The notes: generated by a model from the letters alone, not told the origin. A stretch of DNA of 64,000 nt from Candidatus Phytoplasma pini (GCF_007821455.1 NZ_VIAE01000002.1:1-64000), one strand, 5' to 3'; positions 37,172 through 45,660 are shown, counted from the first letter of the stretch. Translations and numbers: made by a program.

Positions 37172-39646
37172 TTAAATAACTAAATTTAATAACTTATTTT
37201 CAATATAAATAATTTTTTTGATTTTATGGTCTTTCAATAATAATTTTACTTTAGGATTCGCTATCACTTGTTGAAAAATTATATCTTTTAATTCATCTTT
37301 TTTGATGTTAATAATAGTTTTAATTTTACCATTAATTTGAACTATTAAATCTGAATATCGAATAGTATTTAAAAATTTTTCCTTATAAAAGGGCCAAAAT
37401 AAATCAACTAATGCTTTTTTATTTTTTAAAAATTCTTGATTCAATTCTTCTGTTAAATGTGGTGCTAGAGGATTTAATAATTGTAAAAAAATAATCATTT
37501 GTTCTTTATTTATTTTTTTTAATTTATAAACAGTATTAATAAAAATCATTAAATTACTAATTACTTTATTAAATCTTAATTTTTCATAACCTTCCGTAAC
37601 GATTTGAATTGTTTTATTTAATAAAAATTCTATTTCCGAAGAAAAAAAATTATATTTTTCTAAATATAAATCGCAAATATTATAAATTCTATTTAAAAAT
37701 CTTTGAATTCCTTTTATACCATTTTTTGACCAAACTTTATTATCTTCAAGGGGGCCTAAAAACATTATATATAGACGAATAACATCAGCACCATATTCAT
37801 CTAAAATTTCAGAAGCGTTAACACCATTGTTACGTGATTTACTCATTTTTAAATTATCTTTGCCTAAAATCATTCCTTGATTGAATAATTTTAAAAAAGG
37901 TTCTTTACAAGAAGTCAAACCTAAATCATATAAAAATTTATGCCAAAAACGAGAATACAACAAATGACCTACAGCATGTTCGGCTCCACCAATATACAAA
38001 TCTACCGGTAAAAAATAATCTAACTTCTTTTTTGCTTCATCAGTATCCAAAGGAATAATACCTAAATGATTTTTTAAAATATATCCAATATAATACCAAG
38101 AACTTCCGGCTAATTGAGGCATTGTATTCGTATCTCTTCTAAAAGTTTTACCGTCTTTTTCGAAATATAACCAAGAAATTATTTTTGATAAAGGAGAAGT
38201 TCCATCGCCAGAACTTTCAATTTTGTCCAAAAAAGGTAATTCTAAAGGTAAATTTTCATCTTTTTCTAAAAAAATATTATTATTTTCATCAAAATAAACA
38301 GGAAAAGGTTCCCCCCAATATCGTTGACGAGAAAAAACCCAATCATGTATTTGATAAGTATTATGATTATATCCTATCTTTTTATCTTTAGATAATTGAG
38401 TAATTTTTTCATGAGCTTCTTTATTATTTAAACCATCTAAAAAACAACTATTAATAAAAACAAAATTTTCATTATTTTCGCTTAATAATGATTCATTATT
38501 TTGAATTTCTGAAAGAATATTTTTTTTTTTTTCTTTCAAAAAAGGTAATTTCAAAATAGGAATGATTTTTAAATTATAATTTGATGAAAAAAGAAAATCT
38601 TTTTCATTACAAAAAGGAACAGACATAATAGCTCCTGTTCCATAATAAGGAGAAACATAATCAGCAATCCATATAGGAATTTTTTTAGAACTAAATGGAT
38701 GTATCGCATAACTTCCAGTAAAAACACCTTTTTTTTCCTTATTTATAATACGTTCTAAATTAGTTTTTTGATTTATTCGTTTAATATATTCTTCTACTTC
38801 TTTTGAATTTGTTTCGAGTGTAAGTTCTTTTACCAAATAATGTTCTGGAGCTAAAATTAAAGAGTTTACCCCAAAAATAGTATTAGGTTTAGTTGTAAAA
38901 ATTAACAAACTTTTCGATTTTGTATTTTCTAAAAAAAAATTAAATATAAAACCTTCTTTTTTTCCTATCCAATTCTTTTGAACATCTTTTATTTGAGATG
39001 GCCAATCTAATAAATCTAAATCTTCTAAAAGTTGTTCAATGTAAGATGTAATTTTCAAAATCCATTGTTTCATTTTTTTTTTAACAACAGGATAATGTCC
39101 TCTTTCGGAAACAAGTCCTCCCTCAATAGAAATAACTTCTTCATTGGCTAAAACTGTTCCTAATGCTTCGCAAAAATTAACTTCAGAATATGTCAAAAAA
39201 GCTAATTTTTTTTCATAAAGTTTTTTAAAAATCCATTGAGTCCATTTATAAAAATAAGGTTTAGAAGTAGATAATTCTTTTTCCCAATCAATACTTTTAC
39301 CTAATTTTTTGATTTGTTGTTTAAATTTGGCGATATTTTTTTGGACAAAACTATTAGGATTATTTCCTGTTTGTAAAGCATATTGTTCTGCGGGTAATCC
39401 AAAAGAATCCCAACCAAAAGGATGCAAAACATTATAACCTTGCATTCTTTTGAATCTACTTATAATATCACTAGCAGTATAACCTTCAATATGACCCACA
39501 TGTAAACCTTCCGAGGAAGGATAAGGGAACATATCTAAACAATAAAACTTTTTTTTAGAAAAATCATCACTGGTTTTAAATTTTTTATTAGTTTCCCAAT
39601 AAGATTGCCATTTTAATTCTATTTTTTTAAAATCATAACATAACAT
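37172..39646 (-). CDS. leuS: Leucyl-tRNA synthetase
   Basis: This class I synthetase charges tRNA-Leu. With the ATG at 39646 it has 824 residues, HVGH at 49-52 after DMFPYPSSEGL, the editing (CP1) domain across about 210-420 and KMSKS in LKMSKSRNNG. The C-terminal domain ends with IKKIIYIENKLLNLVI-type strands. The upstream TTG at 39691 lies only two bases from a GGAGA and is not used. An AGAAGGA lies about 12 bases before the ATG. It lies between acpP and gmk. Confidence 0.96.
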   Translation of the reverse strand: MLCYDFKKIELKWQSYWETNKKFKTSDDFSKKKFYCLDMFPYPSSEGLHVGHIEGYTASDIISRFKRMQGYNVLHPFGWDSFGLPAEQYALQTGNNPNSFVQKNIAKFKQQIKKLGKSIDWEKELSTSKPYFYKWTQWIFKKLYEKKLAFLTYSEVNFCEALGTVLANEEVISIEGGLVSERGHYPVVKKKMKQWILKITSYIEQLLEDLDLLDWPSQIKDVQKNWIGKKEGFIFNFFLENTKSKSLLIFTTKPNTIFGVNSLILAPEHYLVKELTLETNSKEVEEYIKRINQKTNLERIINKEKKGVFTGSYAIHPFSSKKIPIWIADYVSPYYGTGAIMSVPFCNEKDFLFSSNYNLKIIPILKLPFLKEKKKNILSEIQNNESLLSENNENFVFINSCFLDGLNNKEAHEKITQLSKDKKIGYNHNTYQIHDWVFSRQRYWGEPFPVYFDENNNIFLEKDENLPLELPFLDKIESSGDGTSPLSKIISWLYFEKDGKTFRRDTNTMPQLAGSSWYYIGYILKNHLGIIPLDTDEAKKKLDYFLPVDLYIGGAEHAVGHLLYSRFWHKFLYDLGLTSCKEPFLKLFNQGMILGKDNLKMSKSRNNGVNASEILDEYGADVIRLYIMFLGPLEDNKVWSKNGIKGIQRFLNRIYNICDLYLEKYNFFSSEIEFLLNKTIQIVTEGYEKLRFNKVISNLMIFINTVYKLKKINKEQMIIFLQLLNPLAPHLTEELNQEFLKNKKALVDLFWPFYKEKFLNTIRYSDLIVQINGKIKTIINIKKDELKDIIFQQVIANPKVKLLLKDHKIKKIIYIENKLLNLVI

Positions 39647-39891
39647 AATCTGATAAAATCCTTCTGAAAAATATTTTTGAAATAAAATCAATCTCCATAT
39701 TTATATTTAAAAAAAATTGTTTTTATATAAAATTTAATATAATATTCTTTAAAAATATCATTTACAAAAAATTAAAATTATTTCTTTTTATATAATTAAA
39801 ATTATTTAACTTTCGAATATTTCGTTTATATATGTTTATATTTGAATAAATTCATTTAAATTTTTTATTAAAATTTAAAATACAATAATTA

Positions 39892-40143
39892 TTAATTAGG
39901 ATTAACTGATAATTTATTATTTTTGATATAATTTACAATATCTTGAACTGTTTTGAATTGCATCATAATTTCATCACTAATTTTTAAATCAAAAAAATGT
40001 TCTAATTTTATAACTAATTGTACAGCATCAAAAGAATCTAAATTTAAATCTTCTCTTAAATTAGTTTCTAAAAAAATTTTATTTTCTGTATCTGAAAGAG
40101 ATAATTGTTCTGATATTATTTTTTTAATTTGTTCGAAATACAT
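39892..40143 (-). CDS. acpP: Acyl carrier protein
   Basis: This 83-residue protein has the four-helix ACP pattern, with the phosphopantetheine serine Ser37 in LNLDSFDAVQ (DSF instead of DSL). The ATG at 40143 follows GAGGT at ten bases; the earlier ATG at 40152 is too close to it. Phytoplasmas are generally thought to lack fatty-acid synthesis, so this ACP probably carries acyl chains for phospholipid building with PlsX, encoded at 48274. It borders the accessory island. Confidence 0.92.
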   Translation of the reverse strand: MYFEQIKKIISEQLSLSDTENKIFLETNLREDLNLDSFDAVQLVIKLEHFFDLKISDEIMMQFKTVQDIVNYIKNNKLSVNPN

Positions 40144-40152
40144 TATATCCAT

Positions 40153-40703
40153 AACCTCAATTAATTTTTGAATGAAAATATAAATAATAAGAGAAAATAA
40201 AAAATATTAAAAAAATACAAAATAATAAAATAAAAATTGTAAAATTTTTATTTAAATATCATATTTATGATAATTAAATTAGTTATTTAATTAAAAAATA
40301 TTCAATAAATTTTCTTTAATCAAATCGATTAAGATCAAATTCATAAATATACAAATCAAATGAATAAACCAAATCAAAAAATAATTCATACTATGATTAA
40401 TCATAAATTTTAAATTTATTTTAAATTTAATAAGTAAATAGAAAAATTTTATTATATTTAATATTCTATAATATTTATATTAAATATAATATAAAAAAAT
40501 CTTAAAAATAATGAAATATTGATTATTAAATAATTTTAGTAATTAAATAATTTTTTTATTTTTTAAATCATTAACTAAAAATCAAAAATTTTAATTTTTT
40601 ATATAAATTTTTAAAAATATTAAATATTTTTTCAAAATATTTATTGATAAATAAAAATTATTTTCTCTATATTTGTTCGAAAAAAAAAAAATAAAATCTT
40701 CTA
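40153..40703. other. AT-rich intergenic interval at the left edge of the accessory island
   Basis: About 550 bases with no supported gene, very low in G and C, and many short A/T inverted repeats. No tRNA gene, the usual integration target, is seen here. Confidence 0.4.
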
Positions 40704-40829
40704 TTTTGTTGACAATTTATTTTTTCATGTTAAAATGTAAGTAATTAATGAATTAATTTGATTTCTAAAAAGTTCTTTTTTGGAAAAAAATTGTCTTTCT
40801 AACGGTTTCGTTTCGATGGTTCACAATCA
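40704..40829 (+). repeat. Duplicated promoter-hairpin element, copy R2
   Basis: This copy matches 132-259. TTGACA is at 40709-40714, TAAAAT at 40731-40736 preceded by TGT, 16 bases apart. The hairpin 40763-40771 with 40777-40785 keeps pairing despite changes (an A-T pair becomes G-T), and ATTGT/ACAAT (40790-40794, 40823-40827) are both kept. The similarity ends sharply at CACAATCA on both copies. It lies at the left part of the accessory island. Confidence 0.6.
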
Positions 40830-40917
40830 TTAACTTTGCAAATGTCTACAACAAAAACATTGAATTCGCTTTAAATTAGCATTTGGATGAAATTCAATTT
40901 TCAAAAATTGTGAATAT

Positions 40918-41043
40918 CTAGTATAATCCTTCGAAACTAAAATTAAAGAAATTAATTTTAGTTTCGACGTCTTGAATAATTTGAATATTTTCGCATTTTA
41001 ATTCGGTTAATTTTGTTTTTAACGCGTCAATTTTGTTTTTCAT
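40918..41043 (-). CDS. Short ORF, remnant or small protein after DUF2963 gene
   Basis: This 41-codon frame starts at an ATG 27 bases after the DUF2963 stop and reads as a Lys/Glu-rich helix (KNKIDALKTKLTELK and so on). A second frame just downstream continues with FHPNANLKRIQCFCCRH, so the locus may be a frameshifted longer gene. I do not recognise it. Its GC content exceeds that of the surrounding spacer. Confidence 0.3.
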   Translation of the reverse strand: MKNKIDALKTKLTELKCENIQIIQDVETKINFFNFSFEGLY

Positions 41044-41070
41044 TTTGCTATCGCATTTCTTTTTTTTATT

Positions 41071-41667
41071 TTAATAAGTTGTGCCGTCGGCGCGATAATG
41101 AGTATATTTAATTAATTCCCCGTTGTTTGGATCATACTCTTTGACCATAAAAACAGTTTGGCCATCGCGATCGTAATAAGTATCTTTAATTGCCTTTCCA
41201 GTGTGGGGGTTGTATTCAATAATCTGCTCAATCGGTTGGCCATCAAAATAATAATAAATTTCTTTGATTTTATTTCCATTTTGGTCGCGCTGAATTTCTT
41301 TAACTTTTTTTTCGCCAATTTGACTATATTCCATGGTATCGTTAATTGGTTTGCCTTCCCAAAAAAAACGAGTACTTTTGATTTTATTTCCAGTTTCAGG
41401 GTTGTACTCGTGGATTAAATATTCGGTTTGGCCATCTTCTTTGTAATATATACTTTTAATTAACTGTCCTCGCGGGTTAAATATGTCTTTTTCTTTACCA
41501 GCAGTGCTGTATTTAATGATGTAATCGACCGAATCACAATCTCGGCGGTAGAAAATTTCTTTGATTAAGCCGCCTTTTTTGTTGTATTCTTTGATATAAT
41601 CGATCATCACACCGTCACTTCGGTAGAAAATTTTTTTGATTGAATCTTTTTCTTTTTCTATTTTCAT
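41071..41667 (-). CDS. DUF2963 repeat protein (phytoplasma-specific)
   Basis: This 198-residue protein is almost wholly built of about seven tandem repeats of some 24 residues, each like IKxTYYxxDGQTxxxxxEYxPxTGxx. This pattern is that of DUF2963, a domain largely confined to phytoplasmas and common near their mobile units; its function is unknown. There is no signal peptide or membrane helix, so it is cytosolic here. GGAG lies seven bases before the ATG. The gene is preceded by the island leader (41682-41743). Its GC content is well above that of the flanks, which suggests separate origin. Confidence 0.8.
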   Translation of the reverse strand: MKIEKEKDSIKKIFYRSDGVMIDYIKEYNKKGGLIKEIFYRRDCDSVDYIIKYSTAGKEKDIFNPRGQLIKSIYYKEDGQTEYLIHEYNPETGNKIKSTRFFWEGKPINDTMEYSQIGEKKVKEIQRDQNGNKIKEIYYYFDGQPIEQIIEYNPHTGKAIKDTYYDRDGQTVFMVKEYDPNNGELIKYTHYRADGTTY

Positions 41668-41681
41668 TTTTTTCTCCTTTA

Positions 41682-41743
41682 AGTTGAAATTTTGGTATAA
41701 AAAAAGATCTTAAAATTGAAGGATCGTTTTAAGATTTTTTATT
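41682..41743 (-). promoter_or_regulatory. Island leader L1: hairpin, T-run, TATACCAAAA, Shine-Dalgarno
   Basis: On the minus strand a 9-bp hairpin (41727-41735 with 41707-41715) runs into TTTTTTTATACCAAAA (41690-41705) and then AAAGGAG before the DUF2963 ATG. The same order occurs at 43731-43793 and 45601-45660. The hairpin plus T-run is a terminator; its fixed link to the next gene's leader suggests attenuation or a shared modular junction. Confidence 0.6.
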
Positions 41744-41810
41744 TTAATTATTTGAATTGGGTTTAAATAGACTTATAATTTTTTTTGTATATTTTTTTAA
41801 AAACAATAAC

Positions 41811-41883
41811 TAAGTTGTTTAATTTAAAAAAAATAAATTAAATAAAAAAAAATTATTTTTTTATTAAATGAAAAAACAACTTA
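41811..41883 (-). terminator. Inverted repeat after the nuclease pseudogene
   Basis: Perfect 10-base arms (41811-41820, 41874-41883) enclose a further A/T hairpin, starting nine bases past the PD-(D/E)XK stop. It is probably the terminator of the Panacea-nuclease unit. The T-run is broken, so confidence is low. Confidence 0.35.
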
Positions 41884-41891
41884 ATAAAATT

Positions 41892-42655
41892 TTAATTATT
41901 ATTTTTTTTAGGTTTTAAAAAATATTCATTATATTCAAAACAAGAAAGTATAATTTCAACAAATTCTTTTTTCAAATCATTAACATATACTTCTATTTGT
42001 TTTGAATCCAAACTATTTATTTTATTAAGTGATTCTATAAATTTACGACTTTGATTTTGAATTTCTTTAACTTGTGTATCGTTAATTTCATGATTTTTTT
42101 TAGAATGATTGATATTGAATTCTAAATGATAACAAGCAATATTAAGTAAAATGTCATAACCAGTATCAGGGTTTGGTATTTTAACCATAAAAAAATTATC
42201 ATTGAATTTTTTTTTGATTTTGTTTTTTTACCATTTTTTAAATCAATCCATTTATTAATATTTTCTAAAATTTGTTTAAATCTATTTTTTTGAAATCCAT
42301 TCACTAACAAAACAATTGAAGCGTAAAGAAAACGATGATGAATTCTATGTAACACTTGTTTAAAAACAAATTCTAAATCTTGTTGATTATAATAATTCTT
42401 AGTTTCAATAATATATTCTGAATTTTCTTCTAAATAAATTAGAACATCAACCTTACCATGACCTTTTATAGATTCTCTATTAACTTTTTTACCAATGTTT
42501 TTAAAATTATCTGAAATATAAGAATTAATAAAATCTTCAGAAAATTTAGTTTCATAGAAAACTTTCAATAAATGTCCATCACTTTCAAAATTTGTCATAA
42601 TTTGATCTAAAAACTGAATTATTTCGAAATATTTCCGCTTTTTTATCAAAACCAA
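41892..42655 (-). pseudogene. PD-(D/E)XK nuclease-family gene, frameshifted
   Basis: Two overlapping frames (42655 to about 42210, then to 41892) join into one protein of about 250 residues if a nine-A run on the minus strand (42207-42215) had one more base. The first part has the nuclease core VDVLIYLEENSEYIIETKNY, with Asp and Glu-x-Lys of the PD-(D/E)XK fold, and a following QVLHRIHHRFLYASIVLLVNGF strand-helix pair common in restriction-like nucleases. The second part is a helical tail. It starts three bases after the Panacea-type gene, with no good start codon or ribosome site, so it is probably translated by coupling. Whether it is a toxin, a restriction nuclease or decay product is unknown. 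Confidence 0.55.
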
Positions 42656-42658
42656 ATA

Positions 42659-43136
42659 TTATATATTGTTTTTTTTACTTTTAAAAAATTTGTATAAAAC
42701 AGTTGGCGAAATTATGCATTTTGAAAATAATTTATGTGGATCATAAGTGTTTTTCCATGGGAATTCATTATGAGTTTGTTCGCTAAGTTGCGAAGCATTC
42801 ATATGGCCAAAAACATTAAAAACTTGGTATAAAATTTCTTGTTGTTCTTTATTAAAAGGTAAATGAGTCATTTTAGAACTAAAATCAAAAGATAATAGAA
42901 AATTTTGTTTTTGAAATTCTTGTTTTAAAGTTTCTGCATAAACAGCAGGAATGACAGGGCCATAAGACCATGCTTCGATTGATTCTTGAAATAAAACTTT
43001 GTTATATTTAGCTAAATAATAACCTTGCGCATAATAAAGTAATTTTTGAATTTTTGTTTTGTTGATACTTTTATCTTTTTTTTACAAAAAATTGTGAAAC
43101 ATCAAAAACATTAATTTGATTATTTTTATTTTCCAT
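42659..43136 (-). pseudogene. Panacea (SocA/GepA-like) domain gene, frameshifted
   Basis: A frame from ATG 43136 starts MENKNNQINVFDVSQFF and breaks in an eight-A run (43076-43083); one base fewer joins it to KINKTKIQKLLYYAQGYYLAKYN, EAWSYGPVIPAVY and LSEQTHNEFPW. These are the Panacea domain motifs, found in phage proteins and in antitoxins that neutralise many unrelated toxins. The restored protein is about 158 residues. A good promoter lies 28 bases upstream. With a nuclease gene directly behind, a toxin-antitoxin pair is possible. The break means it is either decayed or misread in a homopolymer. Confidence 0.65.
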
Positions 43137-43163
43137 AATGAACTCTTTTTTTTGATTATCAAC

Positions 43164-43192
43164 ATTATAATATATTTTTTTGAAAATATCAA
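43164..43192 (-). promoter_or_regulatory. Promoter of the Panacea-nuclease unit
   Basis: On the minus strand TTGATA (43187-43192) and TATAAT (43164-43169) are 17 bases apart, 28 bases before the Panacea ATG. This is a near-consensus sigma-70-type site. Confidence 0.6.
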
Positions 43193-43263
43193 ATTGTTTG
43201 TTTAATTTAGCGATTTTTTTCTAGTTTTGTCATTTGGTTTTCCATGATTTTACTCTTTTGAAT

Positions 43264-43489
43264 TTAAACATAAAACCATTCTTTGAGAATCGGTTTTAAT
43301 TCTTCGAAGAGTGTTTGTCCCGTGATAAAATTATTTTCTCCTTCGAATTTTCTTTCTGTTTGTCTTATTGCGTTTCCTTGAAAATCGCGAATGATGCTAT
43401 ATGTTTTCGCGACTAATTCGCGCATGCTGTGCTTTTCCCGTTTTGTCGATTTTATAATTTACACGGAATGCGAGAATAATAGCAAACAT
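43264..43489 (-). pseudogene. Decayed island gene, unknown
   Basis: One frame from ATG 43489 reads MFAIILAFRVNYKIDKTGK; the next frame continues from about 43440 as REKHSMRELVAKTYSIIRDF and ends at 43264 with LKPILKEWFYV. A one-base shift separates them. I do not recognise the protein. Its GC content (near 40 percent over the core) is far above the genome, typical of phytoplasma mobile-unit genes. Confidence 0.45.
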
Positions 43490-43695
43490 TGAAAAAAAGC
43501 ACTAAAAAAATATCATTTTAAACGGTTTTTTTTGGTTTTCCATAATTTGTGGGCGCCTTTTTTTAATTGATTTTTTTTGGTTTATTTTGTTTTTATTTTG
43601 TTTATTGTAAATATCTCCTTCTTTATGAGGGAATAAAAAAATGTTTTCATAATTTAAAAACTATAATGCTAATGTTCTTTTGTTTTAAAACAAAA

Positions 43696-43722
43696 ATAAT
43701 GGTAACGAAAAAATACCATTAT
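43696..43722. other. 9-bp hairpin in the divergent island spacer
   Basis: ATAATGGTA (43696-43704) pairs perfectly with TACCATTAT (43714-43722). It lies between the decayed gene and the restriction-modification gene, just upstream of leader L2. Operator or terminator are both possible. Confidence 0.35.
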
Positions 43723-43730
43723 AGTTGAAA

Positions 43731-43793
43731 TAGAGCCGCCTCTAGAGTCTTTTTTTTATACCAAAACCAAAAAAAACCAAAGGAAAAACAAAC
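43731..43793 (+). promoter_or_regulatory. Island leader L2: hairpin, T-run, TATACCAAAA
   Basis: A 5-bp GC-rich hairpin (43731-43735 with 43740-43744) precedes an eight-T run (43750-43757), TATACCAAAACC and AAAGGA. This matches L1 and L3. Unlike them it is not directly joined to an ATG: a promoter at 43813-43841 and the methyltransferase start at 43872 follow, so the original downstream gene may be lost. Confidence 0.55.
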
Positions 43794-43812
43794 GAGAAAG
43801 AATTAAAAAAAC

Positions 43813-43841
43813 TTGTTACAAAATTTGATTTGTGTTATAAT
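43813..43841 (+). promoter_or_regulatory. Promoter of the Dam-DpnII fusion gene
   Basis: TTGTTA (43813-43818) and a perfect TATAAT (43836-43841) are 17 bases apart. Transcription would start near 43848, upstream of the AAGGT site and ATG at 43872. It shows that an in-frame TTG at 43830 lies in the promoter and is not the start. Confidence 0.7.
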
Positions 43842-43871
43842 AAGTTCGATAAATGTAAGGTAATTAAAAAA

Positions 43872-45566
43872 ATGCAGAAAACAAAGTTAAAGCCTTTTAT
43901 TAAATGGGTTGGTGGAAAAACTCAATTATTGCCTTTTTTAGATATAGTTATTCCATCGAAATTTAATACTTATTATGAACCGTTTTTAGGAGGTGGCTCT
44001 TTTTTTTTGCATTTACAACCTAATAAAGCGATTCTTAATGATATTAATTCAGATTTGATTTTAGCATGGCGAAATTTAATACAACATTCACAAAAAATTA
44101 TTAAAATATTGAATGAATTAAATGAACAACTCAAAAAAAATGGTGAATCTTTTTATTGGAAAATTAGAGATGAATATAATCAATCTGTCGCAAATATTAG
44201 AAAAACCGCTCTTTTTGTTTTTTTAAATAAAACTTGTTTCAATGGTATCTATCGTGTTAATAGAAAAAATGAATTTAACGTTCCTTTTAATAAAAAAATA
44301 AATCTTTCTTTATCATCTTTAATTGATGTTGAAAACATTAAGAAAATTATTTTGTACTTTAAAAAACACTCAAATATTGAATTTTTTTGCGATGATTATC
44401 AAACAATAATCGATCGAGCGCAAAAAGATGATTTTCTTTTTGTTGATCCACCTTATGATTCGGATAAAAATTCTTTTGATGCTTATACTATTACACCTTT
44501 TGGTAAAGAAGGGCAAAGACGATTATTTGAAACTTTACAAAAAGCACATAATAGAGGAGTTAAATGGATTTTAACAAATCACGATACACCTTATATTAAT
44601 GAATTATATTCTGAATTCTATTTAAATAGAATTTCTGTTTCGCGTTTTATTAATTCTAATGCTTCAAAACGAAAAAATAATAATTATGAAACAATTATTA
44701 CTAATTATCCAATTACGACAAATCAGCTTTTAGAATTAAATTATTTAAGTTTTAAAAAAGAATTACGAACTACTACTTATAATTTAAATTCTTATGTTGA
44801 TTGGAATAAAATTAATACTTTTTTAACAACATATAATGTTGAAATAAAAGAATTAAATACTTTATTTTCTTCTTCATTAACTGAGTTTAAAAGTAAAATT
44901 GATTATTTATTTAAAAATAAAACAACTGAATGTTTTTGCATTTTACCTTTTTTAATTGCAAAAAAACATTCACAACAAGAACAATTAATCTTTTTAAATA
45001 AGGAAAATCAAGAAATTAAAATTGATTTTACTTGTTTAACATCTATTTTCAATTTTGTTGAAGAATCTGGTTTATTACAAAACATTTTTTTAAATCCAAT
45101 GCTTAATAATATAGAATCTTTGTTATTAGGTGTAAAAATCGGTTTAAATCCGAATATGAACAAAAATAAAACTGGCAAAATGATGATGTTTATTATAGCT
45201 GAAATATTAAAAAAAAATAATATTGAATTTAAAACTGAAGTAACATTAAAAGAAATTTTTTCAAATGCCGAATTGAAAGAAACTAAAAAAATAGATTTTG
45301 TTTTTAAAATACAAAAAACTATTTTTTTATTAGAATGTAGTTTTTTTAATGTTGCTGGTTCTAAAATAAATAGTGAATTATCTCGTTTCGTAGATTTAAA
45401 TAAAACAATTAAACAATTTAAAGACAAAGAATTTATTTATATTATTGATGGAATAGGGTTGAAAAGTATAAGCGATCCCCTAAGAACAGCGTTAGAAAAT
45501 ATAGAACATTGTTATAATATTCAAAGATTTGAAAATTTTATTAAATTTAAAAAAAATAATCTTTAA
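43872..45566 (+). CDS. Fused Dam-type adenine methyltransferase and DpnII-family endonuclease
   Basis: This 564-residue protein looks like a whole type II restriction-modification system in one chain. Residues 5-280 are a D12-class (Dam/DpnIIA-like) N6-adenine methyltransferase: SAM motif FIKWVGGKTQ (9-18), YEPFLGGGSFF (35-45) and catalytic DPPY (192-195). Residues about 305-564 match the DpnII/MboI endonuclease family: LPFLIAKK, GVKIGLNPNMNKNKTG (420-435), catalytic IDFVF (474-478) and LECSFFNVAGSKIN (487-500), then IDGIGLKSISDPLRTALE. Family partners suggest GATC as the site, but specificity is inference. The position usually ETN or EVN in DpnII reads ECS here. The ATG at 43872 follows AAGGT at ten bases. 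The gene is intact amid decayed neighbours, and its own strong promoter precedes it. Confidence 0.88.
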   Translation: MQKTKLKPFIKWVGGKTQLLPFLDIVIPSKFNTYYEPFLGGGSFFLHLQPNKAILNDINSDLILAWRNLIQHSQKIIKILNELNEQLKKNGESFYWKIRDEYNQSVANIRKTALFVFLNKTCFNGIYRVNRKNEFNVPFNKKINLSLSSLIDVENIKKIILYFKKHSNIEFFCDDYQTIIDRAQKDDFLFVDPPYDSDKNSFDAYTITPFGKEGQRRLFETLQKAHNRGVKWILTNHDTPYINELYSEFYLNRISVSRFINSNASKRKNNNYETIITNYPITTNQLLELNYLSFKKELRTTTYNLNSYVDWNKINTFLTTYNVEIKELNTLFSSSLTEFKSKIDYLFKNKTTECFCILPFLIAKKHSQQEQLIFLNKENQEIKIDFTCLTSIFNFVEESGLLQNIFLNPMLNNIESLLLGVKIGLNPNMNKNKTGKMMMFIIAEILKKNNIEFKTEVTLKEIFSNAELKETKKIDFVFKIQKTIFLLECSFFNVAGSKINSELSRFVDLNKTIKQFKDKEFIYIIDGIGLKSISDPLRTALENIEHCYNIQRFENFIKFKKNNL

Positions 45567-45600
45567 AATAATTAACTAAATTTAAATAATTAATCTTAGT

Positions 45601-45660
45601 ACCTTCGATTTGAAGGTCTTTTTTTATACCAAAACAAAAACCCAAAGGAGAAACAAAAAA
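45601..45660 (+). promoter_or_regulatory. Island leader L3: hairpin, T-run, TATACCAAAA, Shine-Dalgarno
   Basis: A 6-bp hairpin (45601-45606 with 45612-45617, loop of five) is followed by a seven-T run, TATACCAAAAC and AAAGGAG (45644-45650), nine bases before an ATG at 45660. The hairpin should also terminate the Dam-DpnII transcript, which stops 35 bases earlier. Confidence 0.65.

Noticed and set aside
43830-43871. TTG start that would lengthen the Dam-DpnII protein by 14 residues
   Set aside because: The codon lies in the promoter, six bases before a perfect TATAAT, and lacks a ribosome site; ATG at 43872 has AAGGT at ten bases.
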